Positions 6,491 through 18,305 of a stretch of 35,410 nt of DNA are shown piece after piece. The notes under the pieces were generated by a model. It had not been told where the DNA came from. It did no database searches and saw nothing but the letters and a program-made list of their open reading frames with translations. Within the stretch, counting starts at the first letter, position 1, and every line of letters starts with the position of its first letter. The DNA is from Actinomycetota bacterium. GTDB lineage: Bacteria > Actinomycetota > Thermoleophilia > Gaiellales > Gaiellaceae. The stretch lies in NCBI GenBank assembly GCA_947445525.1, contig CANFDS010000012.1, forward strand, positions 1 through 35,410, read 5' to 3'. Both the position numbers and the translations under genes were made by a program.

Positions 6491-6551
6491 CTTGGCAGTT
6501 TGGTGCGCAGGCAGGGGTGGCTTGCGGAGAGTCTGAGCGGCCTCCCTCCGG
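6393..6551 (-). other. in-frame N-terminal continuation of the pentapeptide gene without a canonical start
   Basis: In the frame of the pentapeptide gene this reads PEGGRSDSPQATPACAPNC and then about eight more pentapeptides, with no stop. The in-frame TGA at 6552-6554 bounds it. Beyond it the same frame is open from an ATG at 6653 (33 codons, including WIMEEQERSEVRDPSGIWW). A lost start, a mutated stop or a frameshifted signal peptide would each explain this. Confidence 0.6.
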
Positions 6552-6653
6552 TCACTGAGCGCCGACACACAACCACCAGATGCCGCTCGGATCTCGCACC
6601 TCACTGCGCTCTTGCTCTTCCATGATCCAGTGATGGTCACCCTGGCGCAGCAT

Positions 6654-7032
6654 CAATGAACAGGTAGCCGGTCAGGTTCCAGGTTGAGTTTTCCTCTGCA
6701 ATGAGCTTGCAGCGCTCAACTCCCGCAGGGTTCTCACGCAGAGCCTGGGCGGCGAGGATCGCACCAGCGCCGACAAGCGCCTGCACAAGCCGCGAAGTGT
6801 GAGCACTCGACGTTCACCTGCCGTCCTAGCGTGGTCGGCGTCGCAGCTCGACGCGCCTTCGGCTCGTGCTCCACCCGACAAGAGCGGGCAGGTGACGAGA
6901 ACAGTCCGGGCAACCGATCGTCGTCAATCCGAGGGTAGCACCGGGGGTAGCACCGCACGGCCCTCAGCGGCACCCGCGCGCCGCGTGAACGATGGAACCA
7001 TGCGGCTTTCCGCATGGCTCCTAGCATTGAAA
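6654..7032. other. non-coding stretch with short repeats and a hairpin
   Basis: I see no credible gene here. GGGTAGCACCG occurs twice 12 bp apart (6933-6943 and 6945-6955). A perfect 8-bp hairpin with a CTTT loop lies at 6998-7017 (CCATGCGG / CCGCATGG). Composition is less GC-rich than the core genes. Short open frames on both strands have no recognisable domain. Confidence 0.6.
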
Positions 7033-7053
7033 TGGGCCTACCAGGATTCGAAC
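7033..7053 (-). other. tRNA 3'-end fragment, candidate attachment-site core
   Basis: The minus strand reads GTTCGAATCCTGGTAGGCCCA, the last 21 positions of a tRNA from G53 through the T-loop TTCGAAT and the acceptor 3' strand to A73. The implied acceptor stem (GGGCCTA/TAGGCCC) is typical of tRNA-Ile(GAT). The match stops sharply: the 5' half of the T-stem and the rest of the tRNA are absent from the flanking bases. Tyrosine integrases commonly leave such 3' tRNA duplications at element ends. A direct repeat and hairpin lie just beyond it (6933-7017). Confidence 0.6.
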
Positions 7054-7747
7054 TCGGCGCTGCTCGGCACCCACGGGAGCTCTGGATCGCCGCTCGCCTG
7101 TGTCACCGGGACGACGCTGACGTATACGGCGACGGCGCTGAGCGAGGTGACGTCGAGCGACACGGCGAACGACCTGCGCGTGCGTGTCTACGCCAGCGAG
7201 TCCGGCAGCACGGCGTTGCGCGTCGATCTCGGCCGTGACCGGGACCGCGTACGCCGGCTTCACCCTGTATCCGACCGCTGTCGGCGACCGCTCGACGGGC
7301 ACGCTGTCGACGACGACGTGGGGGCTCGCGGCTGCGGGTGACGGCGCGGTGCTGACGACCGCCAACGCCTGGGACACGGCATTCGCCGGCGGCCGCTACG
7401 TGACGTTCACCTTCCCCGACGAGGCACCGACCGCGGCGACGGTCACTGCTGCGAGCTTCACGCTCGCGTACCGGGCCGGCGCAAGCAGGTCAAACAGCTG
7501 CTGGTACGCCGAGGTCTACGACGGGGCCAGCACGTTGATCGGCACGCACGGGTCGAGCGGCTCGCCGATCTCGTGCAACTCGAGCGACAGCGCGTGGCAG
7601 ACCGACGTGGTCACCCTGCCCGAGCTCGACACCGGGCCGGAGCTCAACTCATTGCAGGTAAAGGTCTACTTCAAGACGTCGGGGCCGTCCGCCGTCGCAG
7701 TCGATCTTGCGCGGCTGTCCGCGGCATACTCGCTCGGCTCGCCCTAG
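7054..7747 (+). pseudogene. truncated two-repeat surface/phage-structural-like protein
   Basis: Two copies of one beta-rich domain are visible. The first is partial (from about 7055: ALLGTHGSSGSPLACVTG to RVYASESGSTALRVDL). The second is complete (about 7245-7744: AYAGFTLYPTAVGD through LIGTHGSSGSPISCNSSD to SAVAVDLARLSAAYSL). The reading shifts frame at about 7232, between RVDL and AVTGTAY. The second part alone could be read from a GTG at 7184 (187 aa). The 5' end is cut at the tRNA fragment, with no start codon or signal peptide. The GTHGSSGSP segment followed by Cys is shared by both copies. I do not recognise the family; jelly-roll-like surface or tail proteins are possible. It converges on uvrA with a 10-nt gap. 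Confidence 0.6.
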
Positions 7748-7757
7748 AGGCTTGCTA

Positions 7758-10682
<2,925 letters not shown>

Positions 10683-10688
10683 GGGGTC

Positions 10689-10694
10689 AGTCTA
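10689..10694 (-). promoter_or_regulatory. putative -10 (TAGACT) of uvrA
   Basis: TAGACT on the minus strand ends 6 nt before the uvrA ATG, and the LexA box lies 5 nt upstream of it, within the promoter. A repressor bound there would block RNA polymerase. Confidence 0.55.
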
Positions 10695-10699
10695 CCGAC

Positions 10700-10713
10700 C
10701 GAACGCACGTTCG
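10700..10713. promoter_or_regulatory. LexA (SOS) box upstream of uvrA
   Basis: CGAACGCACGTTCG is a perfect match to the Gram-positive LexA consensus CGAACRNRYGTTYG. It lies 17 nt upstream of the uvrA start codon and between the putative -10 and the -35 region. Confidence 0.85.
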
Positions 10714-10786
10714 CAAAGTCGGATGCCCGGGTTCACCACGAGCGTTGCCCCGCGGGGCTGCTGGCGCGAGCTCTAACGACGTCCTA

Positions 10787-11035
10787 CTAGACGGCGGGGC
10801 GGCGGCGCGAGCGGCCGAACACGAGGCCGCCGGCCAGGAAGCCGAGGCCGAAGGTGCCGATCGCGAAGGCGACGATCGCGAGCGCCTTGCGCCGCCGCGA
10901 GAGCCGAGCCCAGCGCCCGAGCGCCTCCTCTTCCTCACGCGTCAGCGGTTCGCCGCGACGCTGCTTGCGCATCGCGCCCCCGGCGCGCACGCCGAGGTAC
11001 AGATCATCGAAAACCTCTGCGCTCTCGTCAGCCAT
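10787..11035 (-). CDS. small single-pass membrane protein of unknown function
   Basis: An 82-aa protein (from ATG 11035). Its N-terminal half is acidic and hydrophilic, followed by an Arg/Lys-rich stretch (RWARLSRRRKA). One transmembrane helix follows at about residues 52-73 (LAIVAFAIGTFGLGFLAGGLVFG), with a short basic tail. A cytoplasmic N-terminus is likely. An upstream in-frame ATG at 11059 would add 8 residues. The 11035 start is preferred because TAGACT ends 7 nt before it. The gene is divergent from the metallophosphoesterase gene with adjoining -10 boxes. Family unknown. Confidence 0.7.
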   Translation of the reverse strand: MADESAEVFDDLYLGVRAGGAMRKQRRGEPLTREEEEALGRWARLSRRRKALAIVAFAIGTFGLGFLAGGLVFGRSRRRPAV

Positions 11036-11042
11036 GGGATCC

Positions 11043-11054
11043 AGTCTATAGCCT
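11043..11054. promoter_or_regulatory. abutting divergent -10 boxes
   Basis: TAGACT on the minus strand (11048-11043) ends 7 nt before the ATG at 11035. TAGCCT on the plus strand (11049-11054) ends 9 nt before the GTG at 11064. The two elements touch back to back, so polymerase binding for the two genes should be mutually exclusive. Confidence 0.45.
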
Positions 11055-11063
11055 GCCATCGCA

Positions 11064-11870
11064 GTGACCTCGCTCGTCGTTCACGTATCCGATCTTCATG
11101 TCGGGAAGAAGGAGAGCCCGGAGATCGCGGAGCCCCTTGCCCGGTTGATCGACCGCGAGTCCCCCGAGCTGATCGTTGCCAGCGGTGATCTGACCCACCG
11201 CGGGCAGCGCGAGCAGCAGGAGCGCGCGGCCGTCTTCCTGCGAGAGCTCGGACGGCCCGTGCTCGCCGTTCCCGGCAACCACGACATCCCGCACACTGTT
11301 CCCGCCCGCTTCACGCAATCCTTCTCGGCCTTCGCGGCGGTGTGGGGCACGACGACACCCTCGTTCGCGTCGGAGCGGCTGGCCGTCGTCGGCCTCAACT
11401 CGGTGCGGCCATGGCGGCACCAGTCGGGCGGCCTTGCGCCGGGGCGCGTCGCGCACCTGGAGGGCGCGCTCGAGCACGCCGCGCCCGGAGCGCTACGGAT
11501 CGCGGTTCTCCACCACCAGTTGGCGAACCCGCCGTGGCGGACGCGCAAGGCGCCGCTGGCCCGCCGCGATGCCGTTGTCGACCGCTTTGCCGCCGCCGGC
11601 GTCGAGCTTGTCCTAGGCGGCCATGTCCATCAGGCCTCCGCGACGCGCCGCGGCGAGTTCCAGGCCGATGAGGGTGCGGGCGGGGCGATGGTGCTGCTAA
11701 CGGCGCCGGGGCTCGGCCGGCCCCGGCCACACCGCACCGGCGAGGCGCGCGGCCTCCACGCGATCGACGCCGACGAGCGCACCCTCGTCGTCCGCACCTA
11801 CCTGTGGCGAGACGGCCGCTGGGCGGCGACGGCCGAGCGGCGGTTCCCGCGCGGCGGCGGCGAGCTCTAG
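11064..11870 (+). CDS. calcineurin-like metallophosphoesterase
   Basis: A 268-aa phosphoesterase of the cAMP phosphodiesterase/Icc-like (class III) type, with a di-metal centre. The metal ligands are all visible: Asp10 and His12 (SDLHVG), Asp42 (SGDLTHRG), Asn72-His73 (PGNHD), His150 or 151 (LHHQ), and His187/His189 (GGHVHQ). It has no signal peptide and is probably cytosolic. The start is GTG, with no Shine-Dalgarno and a TAGCCT box 9 nt upstream. Substrate is unknown; cyclic nucleotides, nucleotides and phospholipids are all used in the family. The stop is part of a 12-bp CTAGCGGCCCGG that recurs at 11889. Confidence 0.9.
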   Translation: MTSLVVHVSDLHVGKKESPEIAEPLARLIDRESPELIVASGDLTHRGQREQQERAAVFLRELGRPVLAVPGNHDIPHTVPARFTQSFSAFAAVWGTTTPSFASERLAVVGLNSVRPWRHQSGGLAPGRVAHLEGALEHAAPGALRIAVLHHQLANPPWRTRKAPLARRDAVVDRFAAAGVELVLGGHVHQASATRRGEFQADEGAGGAMVLLTAPGLGRPRPHRTGEARGLHAIDADERTLVVRTYLWRDGRWAATAERRFPRGGGEL

Positions 11871-11888
11871 CGGCCCGGCCGGCTCCGG

Positions 11889-12053
11889 CTAGCGGCCCGG
11901 AGGCACGCGGCACGCCGGGCGCGGCGGCGTGCGCGGGATGACCCCGGCGGCAACCAGCCGGCGGTAGAGCAGCATGAGCAGCGCCGCGAACGGCAGCCCG
12001 ATGAGAAAGCCGCCGGCGACGACCAGCGCTTCCACCGCATCCTCGTCGAGCAC
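11889..12053 (-). CDS. possible small membrane protein
   Basis: From a GTG at 12053 this gives 54 aa with one convincing transmembrane helix (VVAGGFLIGLPFAALLMLLY) followed by basic residues and a Pro/Arg tail. Longer readings from upstream add only low-complexity Arg/Pro sequence. No Shine-Dalgarno or TANNNT box is clear at the start. On the opposite strand 12030-12125 reads like the tail of a glutathione-transferase-like protein, so one of the two is spurious. Moderate to low certainty. Confidence 0.4.
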   Translation of the reverse strand: MLDEDAVEALVVAGGFLIGLPFAALLMLLYRRLVAAGVIPRTPPRPACRVPPGR

Positions 12054-12125
12054 ATGCCGCTCGGCGACGGCTACCCGGGCCTGCGTGGCTGGGTGGCGCG
12101 GCTGGATGCGCTGCCGCGCGCGTAG

Positions 12126-12250
12126 GGGTGGGCGCGGCCCGCGCGGGTGCTTCAACGGTTCCCTGACGCATTCGGCACACAGCTGTTCGCTTGGCCCGGA
12201 TAGCGTTCGTCGAGTGCTGACGATGAAAACCGGTACTAAATCATCGACTC
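12126..12250. other. unusually AT-rich gap upstream of the mazE-like gene
   Basis: The last 60 bases (12190-12250) are much richer in A/T than the surroundings (for example GATGAAAACCGGTACTAAAT), as expected for a promoter and autoregulatory operator of a toxin-antitoxin locus. A short inverted pair TCGTC/GACGA is at 12207 and 12219. I cannot place a firm -10. Confidence 0.35.
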
Positions 12251-12511
12251 ATGAGGCAGCAGATCGCCGCCAGGCTGTCAGCCGCTGAGATGGAGAAGCT
12301 CGACGCCCTCGTCTCCGCAGGCCGCTACCCGAGCCGAGCCGCCGCTGTCCGCGCCGGGCTCGAGCTGCTCTTCCGCGAGGAGCGGGAGCGCGAAATCGTC
12401 GAGGCGTGCCGGCGCGGCTACGGCGAGCAGCCACAGGAGGAGTGGATCGGACGGGCGGGGCTCCTCGCCGGGGCCAGGCTCCTCCGTGAGCTGGAGAACC
12501 CGGAATCCTAG
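12251..12511 (+). CDS. ribbon-helix-helix antitoxin (MazE/CopG-like)
   Basis: An 86-aa protein opening with a ribbon-helix-helix DNA-binding domain. The strand is MRQQIAARLSA, followed by two helices with SAGRYPSRAAAVRAGLELL (residues about 1-45). The acidic C-terminal half (REEREREIVEACRRGYGE and beyond) is the expected toxin-neutralising tail. It is the upstream gene of a mazEF-type pair. The following toxin frame begins at its stop codon but is broken, so the antitoxin now has no working partner here. It would normally autorepress the operon and antagonise MazF. Confidence 0.8.
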   Translation: MRQQIAARLSAAEMEKLDALVSAGRYPSRAAAVRAGLELLFREEREREIVEACRRGYGEQPQEEWIGRAGLLAGARLLRELENPES

Positions 12512-12817
12512 ACCGGGGCGACATCTGGGACGTCGACTGGCCGGAGGGCGGCATCCACCCGTGTGGTCGTCACGCGTAGCTCTGCAATCCCGCTCCTCGC
12601 GAACGTCACAGTCGCGCTCATCACCTCGCGGCGCCGAGGCATCCCGACCGAGGTGGGCGTCGGCGTCGGGAACGGCCTCGACGAGGAGTCGGTCGTGAAC
12701 TGCGACAACCTCCTCACCGTCGGCAAGCCGAGCCAGGAGCGCTATCGCGGCCACCTGGGCCCCGGGGAGCTCCACCGCCTCGACGACGCGCTCCGCATCG
12801 CCCTCGGCCTCGACTGA
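12511..12817 (+). pseudogene. MazF-type toxin, broken (no start, deletion and frameshift)
   Basis: Two frames hold a MazF-like endoribonuclease. DRGDIWDVDWPEGGIHP from 12511 is the N-terminal strand. One frame over from 12563, VVVTRSSAIPLLANVTVALITS, then RGIPTEV and SVVNCDNLLTV, and then LGPGELHRLDDALRIALGLD form the rest. Between them the loop that normally reads roughly GxEQxGxRP is missing and the frame changes (12556-12563). That loop carries catalytic residues. The first frame has an upstream TGA at 12487 and no ATG, GTG or TTG start before the Asp. The toxin is therefore almost certainly inactive. The remaining sequence is well conserved, so the loss looks recent. Confidence 0.8.
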
Positions 12818-12842
12818 CCCACCGGCACCAGCGCGAGCCGGC

Positions 12843-13070
12843 TCAGCCGCGGTACTCGGGGAAGCACTCGCGCCGCTCGAGCGTGAGCCCCGCCGGCAAC
12901 TGCTCGTGCACCAGCGCCAGCACGGCGCCCTCCACGGGCCAGGCGCCGTCCCACGGGTGCACGCCGGTCTCGCCGACGACCTCGCGCACGGCGTCGGTGG
13001 TCAGCCCGGGGAGTTCCCGCTCGATGGCGGGTGCATCCTCGCCCTCGTCGTAGCCGTAGACGACCCACAC
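12843..13070 (-). CDS. hypothetical protein, 75 aa
   Basis: GTG start. The sequence is acidic and soluble-looking (WVVYGYDEGEDAPAIERELP, then GLTTDAVREVVGETG and EGAVLALVHEQLPAGL). I do not recognise a family. It starts 2 nt after the last in-frame stop of the corA pseudogene on the same strand, so it was probably co-transcribed with corA. No promoter is visible directly upstream. Confidence 0.5.
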   Translation of the reverse strand: MWVVYGYDEGEDAPAIERELPGLTTDAVREVVGETGVHPWDGAWPVEGAVLALVHEQLPAGLTLERRECFPEYRG

Positions 13071-13072
13071 GG

Positions 13073-14031
13073 TCAGAACCAGCCTCGCCGCCGGAAGAAG
13101 CCGAGCAGGATCGCGAGCGCCACCACCTCGGTACCGATGCCGAGGCCGACAAAGGCAGGCCAGCCTCCCACCGAGTCGACGAGCCAGCCGAAGTTCTGGC
13201 CGAAGAAGCCCGTGATTCAGCTCAGCGACAGGAAGATTGTGGCGATCACCGCCAGCTGCTTCATCACCCCGTTCACCCGGTTCGACGCCATCGACAGGTA
13301 GACGTCCATCGCTCTCGACAGCAGGTCGCGGTAGCCGTCGATGAGGTCGCAGATGCGGATCAGGTGGTCATAGACGTCGCGGCGGGCAGCTGGACGACCC
13401 CCACAGCGACCGCGCCGAAGACGTCGCGCTGCGGCGTCAGCGCCTTGCGCATGCCGATGAGCAGCCGCTTGAGCTGGAAGATCTCCTGGAGCTGAGCCTC
13501 GTCGGCGCGGGCGAAGAGCGCGTCGTCGAGGTCATCGATGCGATCGTCGAAATCGGCGAGGATCGGGAAGAAGCTGTCGACCAGCGCCGAGACGATCCGG
13601 TAGAGCAGCAGTGACGGATCGTCGAGCCGGTCGGCGCGCTGGGCGTAGCGGCGGCGCACCTCGGCGAAGGCGGGGCAGTCGTCGCGGTGGACGGTGACGA
13701 GGAAGCGGGCGGAGGTGAAGCAGTGCACCTCTACCAGCCGGTCGTCGTCGGGGACGGCGCCGAAGACAACGAGGAAGGTGAAGCCGTCGTAGCCCTTGAT
13801 CTTGGCGCGCTGGCCGAAGTGCTCGGAGTCCTCGACGGCGAGCGGATGGAAGGCAAAGACGTCGCGGAGGATGGCGAAGTCCGCCGGCCGGAGGTCGTGC
13901 AGGTCGAGCCAGAAGAAGCTGCCGCGGGCGAGGAGCGACTCCACCACCTCGCGAGTGAACGGCACACGGTCGCTGCCACGGCCGGAGACGACGGTGCAGA
14001 CGCCCGTTGGCGAGGGGACAGCGTCGGTCAA
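13073..14031 (-). pseudogene. corA: CorA-family Mg2+/Co2+ channel, broken (frameshift plus opal stop)
   Basis: The N-terminal cytoplasmic domain is intact from a TTG start (TDAVPSPTGVCTVVSG; PLAVEDSEHFGQRAKIKGYDGFTF is the typical CorA segment). It runs to QRDVFGAVAVGVVQLP, where the frame ends at 13360 (223 aa). One frame over, RRDVYDHLIRICDLIDGYRDLL continues the stalk helix, so a frameshift lies near 13384-13392. That frame runs through the first transmembrane helix and meets TGA at 13217-13219, inside LSLS-stop-ITGFFGQNFGW. It then resumes with the loop (GQN in place of GMN, as in divergent CorA proteins) and the second helix, ending RRRGWF. TACGAT ends 7 nt before the TTG. As read, no pore would be made. 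Confidence 0.85.
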
Positions 14032-14038
14032 CGGACGG

Positions 14039-14044
14039 ATCGTA
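14039..14044 (-). promoter_or_regulatory. putative -10 (TACGAT) of corA
   Basis: TACGAT on the minus strand ends 7 nt before the TTG at 14031, supporting that unusual start as the end of a leaderless promoter. Confidence 0.4.
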
Positions 14045-14081
14045 GCCTGGCGCCGAGCCCGCAGCGTTACGGGAAGCGCCG

Positions 14082-16073
<1,992 letters not shown>

Positions 16074-16081
16074 GGCCTCGG

Positions 16082-16087
16082 ATCGTA
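16082..16087 (-). promoter_or_regulatory. putative -10 (TACGAT) of uvrB
   Basis: TACGAT on the minus strand ends 8 nt before the GTG at 16073 and sits immediately next to the LexA box, as at uvrA. Confidence 0.5.
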
Positions 16088-16088
16088 T

Positions 16089-16102
16089 CGAACGTGTGTA
16101 CG
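16089..16102. promoter_or_regulatory. LexA (SOS) box upstream of uvrB
   Basis: CGAACGTGTGTACG matches CGAACRNRYGTTYG at 13 of 14 positions (A in place of T in the right arm). Its distance from the start (15 nt) is nearly the same as at uvrA (17 nt). Confidence 0.75.
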
Positions 16103-16174
16103 TCGGGCGAGTCCCGTTCGGACAGCGTTGGCAGTCCCGCGGCGCGGAGCCTGTGCGGAGCCGGTGGCGCGGCG

Positions 16175-16180
16175 TAGCAT
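16175..16180 (+). promoter_or_regulatory. putative -10 (TAGCAT) of the first sulfurtransferase gene
   Basis: TAGCAT ends 7 nt before the ATG at 16188. It overlaps another in-frame ATG at 16179, which argues that 16188 is the real start. Confidence 0.4.
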
Positions 16181-16187
16181 GGCGCGC

Positions 16188-17057
16188 ATGACCACCCCTT
16201 CCGGCCTCCTCGTCTCCACCGACTGGCTTGCCACCCACCTCGGCGACCCGTCCGTCCGCGTCTTCGACTGCACCGTCCGCATCGCGCCGACGCCCGACTC
16301 GATCCGCTTCCCCAGCGGCGGCCCGCTCTACACCGCCGGCCACATCCCGGGCGCCGCGTTCGCCGACCTCACCGTCGGCCTCAACCTCCACGACGAGCAG
16401 GACAACTGGTTCATGCTGCCCTCGCCCGCCGACTTCGCCGACGCCGCCGGGGCGCTCGGCATCGGCGACGGCCTGACCGTCGTGCTCTACGACCAGGGGC
16501 AGACGATGTGGGCGGCACGCCTCTGGTGGCAGCTGCGGCTGCACAGCTTCGACGCGCTCGTGCTCGACGGCGGCTTCGCCAGGTGGCAGGCCGAGGGCCG
16601 GCCCGTCTCGCAGGAGGCGGCGGCCCACGCGCCGGCCACGCTGACGCCGCGGCTGCGGCCGGAGCTCCTGGCTACGACGGCCGACGTCTACGCGGTCACG
16701 CAGGAAGGCGGCGCCTGCCTGATCAACGCCGTCGGCCGCGAGCAGCACCGCGGCACGAGCCCACAGCATGCTGGCCGGCCCGGCCACATCCCGGCCAGCG
16801 TCAACCTGCCCTACGACGCGCTGCTCGACCCGGCCACCAACGCGTACCTGCCACCCGCGACGCTGCGCGAGCTGTTCGCCGCCCAGGGTGCCCACCCCGG
16901 CGAGCGCGTGATCACCTACTGCGGCGGCGCGATCGCAGCATCGAGCGCAGCCCTGGCGCTTGCGCTGGCCGGGGTCGACGACGTCGCCGTCTACGACGGC
17001 TCGTTGCGCCAGTGGGCAGCCGACCCGGCGCTGCCGCTCGTCGTCGACGCACCGTGA
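16188..17057 (+). CDS. two-domain rhodanese-type sulfurtransferase, copy 1
   Basis: A 289-aa tandem rhodanese of the thiosulfate/3-mercaptopyruvate sulfurtransferase type. It moves a sulfane sulfur from a donor through a cysteine persulfide to an acceptor, in the cytoplasm. Domain 1 (about residues 8-140) has the [12 protein letters not shown] signature but Asp102 at the catalytic position ([11 protein letters not shown]), so it is structural. Domain 2 (about 160-289) has [12 protein letters not shown] and the active-site loop from Cys245 (YCGGAIAAS). The usual domain-2 D-A/S-R motif reads [11 protein letters not shown] here. It heads a plus-strand cluster with an SfnB-like monooxygenase, two SnoaL-like proteins and a related sulfurtransferase. 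Confidence 0.88.
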   Translation: MTTPSGLLVSTDWLATHLGDPSVRVFDCTVRIAPTPDSIRFPSGGPLYTAGHIPGAAFADLTVGLNLHDEQDNWFMLPSPADFADAAGALGIGDGLTVVLYDQGQTMWAARLWWQLRLHSFDALVLDGGFARWQAEGRPVSQEAAAHAPATLTPRLRPELLATTADVYAVTQEGGACLINAVGREQHRGTSPQHAGRPGHIPASVNLPYDALLDPATNAYLPPATLRELFAAQGAHPGERVITYCGGAIAASSAALALALAGVDDVAVYDGSLRQWAADPALPLVVDAP

Positions 17058-17101
17058 GTCGCTACCCCGCGACGACTGCGACTCGCCCGGCTGCCGTCGC
17101 A

Positions 17102-17107
17102 TAGGCT
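17102..17107 (+). promoter_or_regulatory. putative -10 (TAGGCT) before the SfnB-like gene
   Basis: TAGGCT ends 10 nt before the ATG at 17118, in the 60-nt gap after the first sulfurtransferase gene. The SfnB-like gene may therefore have its own promoter. Confidence 0.4.
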
Positions 17108-17117
17108 CGCTCCCAAG

Positions 17118-18305
17118 ATGACGACTCCCACCCTCGATCCGCTCGCAGTCGCGCGCGAGCTGGCGACGGCCCTCGCGGCCGATGCCGCCGCCCGCGACCT
17201 CGAACGCCGCTTCCCCCACGCCGAGCTCGGCCTTGTCAAGCGCAGCGGGCTGCTCGCGCTGCTGGTGCCGCAGGCTGCTGGCGGCCTCGGCGGCACGCCC
17301 GGCGACCTGATCCGCACAGTCGGCATCCTCGCCGAGGGCGACCCCAGCGTCGCGCAGATGACGATCACCCACCACTCGGGGGTGGAGCTGCTCAACAAGA
17401 TCGCGCCGCCGGCCGTCCGCGCGCCCTACTACGAGCGCATCGTCGCCGGTGAGCTGATGCTGACGAACGCCTACACCGAGGTCGGCACGCGCACGATCTT
17501 CGACTACAAGGTGCGCATGTCGCCGGCAGGTGACGGTGGCTGGCGGATCAACGGCAGCAAGGCGTACTGCACCGGCAGCCTCGGTGGCGAGGCGCTCTAC
17601 GGCCTGGCGATCACCGACGAGGCGACACCGCAGCCGCTCGTCTTCCTGATCGAGACCGGGGCCTCCGGCGTCGTCGTCGTGGACGACTGGACGGGCATGG
17701 GCCAGCGCACCACCGCGAGCGGCACCATCGAGTTCCGCGACGCCTACGTCCCGGCCGAGCAGGCGATCTCGCCGGTTGCGCTCGGGCCCACGCTCGACAA
17801 CTTCTTCGGGACGATGGGCCAGGCGATGATGAGCGCCCACTACACTGGCATCGCGAAGGCCGCGCTCGCCGACGCAATCGTGTACATCCGCGAGAAGGCG
17901 CGCCCGTGGCCGCACTCCGGCGTCGAGCGCGCGAGCGACGACCCGTACGTGCTGCTGCGGATCGGCCAGATGCACGCGCTCGTTGAGTCGGCGGACGCGC
18001 TCGTCGAGCGCGCGATCGAGCGCATCGAGGCCGCGCAGGCGAACCTCACGCTCGAGACGCGGGTCGCCGCATCGCTGGCAGTCGCCTCGGCCAAGGCCCG
18101 CTCGACCGAGGCCTCGCTCGAGGTGTGCGAGCGGCTGTTCGAGGTGTGCAGTGCCGGCGCGACCGTCGAGAAGTACAACTTCGACCGCCACTGGCGCAAC
18201 GCCCGCACGCTGACGCTGCACGACCCCGTCGACTACAAGTCGCGGCTCATCGGCGACTGGTTGCTGAACGGCACCCCGCCCCCGATCTCGTCCCACACGC
18301 CGTGA
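17118..18305 (+). CDS. SfnB/DszC-like flavin-dependent monooxygenase (acyl-CoA dehydrogenase fold)
   Basis: A 395-aa protein with the acyl-CoA dehydrogenase fold: helical N-domain, beta-middle domain (residues about 115-215) and helical C-domain. The C-terminal motif [17 protein letters not shown] (residues 354-370) is typical of group-D flavin monooxygenases such as DszC and SfnB, which oxidise organosulfur compounds with FMNH2 and O2. True acyl-CoA dehydrogenases do not have it. His368 matches the family active-site His, and His85 in ITHHSG may match the second. The catalytic Glu typical of acyl-CoA dehydrogenases is not seen. Sulfurtransferase genes on both sides support a sulfur substrate. 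Its stop overlaps the next start (GTGA). No flavin reductase is in the window. Confidence 0.8.
   Translation: MTTPTLDPLAVARELATALAADAAARDLERRFPHAELGLVKRSGLLALLVPQAAGGLGGTPGDLIRTVGILAEGDPSVAQMTITHHSGVELLNKIAPPAVRAPYYERIVAGELMLTNAYTEVGTRTIFDYKVRMSPAGDGGWRINGSKAYCTGSLGGEALYGLAITDEATPQPLVFLIETGASGVVVVDDWTGMGQRTTASGTIEFRDAYVPAEQAISPVALGPTLDNFFGTMGQAMMSAHYTGIAKAALADAIVYIREKARPWPHSGVERASDDPYVLLRIGQMHALVESADALVERAIERIEAAQANLTLETRVAASLAVASAKARSTEASLEVCERLFEVCSAGATVEKYNFDRHWRNARTLTLHDPVDYKSRLIGDWLLNGTPPPISSHTP

Noticed and set aside
6552-6653. 33-aa frame from ATG 6653 as a separate small gene
   Set aside because: It is in frame with the pentapeptide gene, shows no family, and is better explained as part of a damaged 5' end or as chance.
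6672-7027. Minus-strand short open frames upstream of the pentapeptide gene as an integrase or regulator
   Set aside because: The translations are Arg/Ser/Pro-rich, without any motif of integrases or DNA-binding proteins.
10747-10758. 12-bp palindrome GCCCCGCGGGGC as a terminator
   Set aside because: It has no loop and no T-run, and such GC palindromes are expected by chance at this composition.
11867-11900. 12-bp direct repeat CTAGCGGCCCGG (11867 and 11889)
   Set aside because: Only two copies, within GC-rich gene ends, with no element boundaries or other signs of mobility.
12030-12125. Plus-strand tail resembling a glutathione S-transferase C-terminus (GYPGLRGWVARLDALPRA)
   Set aside because: Only about 30 residues, no upstream domain in any frame, and it overlaps a plausible transmembrane segment on the other strand. 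It could be a relic but cannot be supported.
13217-13219. TGA in corA read as selenocysteine
   Set aside because: CorA has no selenoprotein members, no SECIS-like hairpin is evident just downstream, and the same gene has an independent frameshift.
16074-18296. N-terminal extension of uvrB across the SfnB-like and sulfurtransferase genes
   Set aside because: It is antisense to two convincing genes. Standard UvrB begins at 16073, next to a LexA box.
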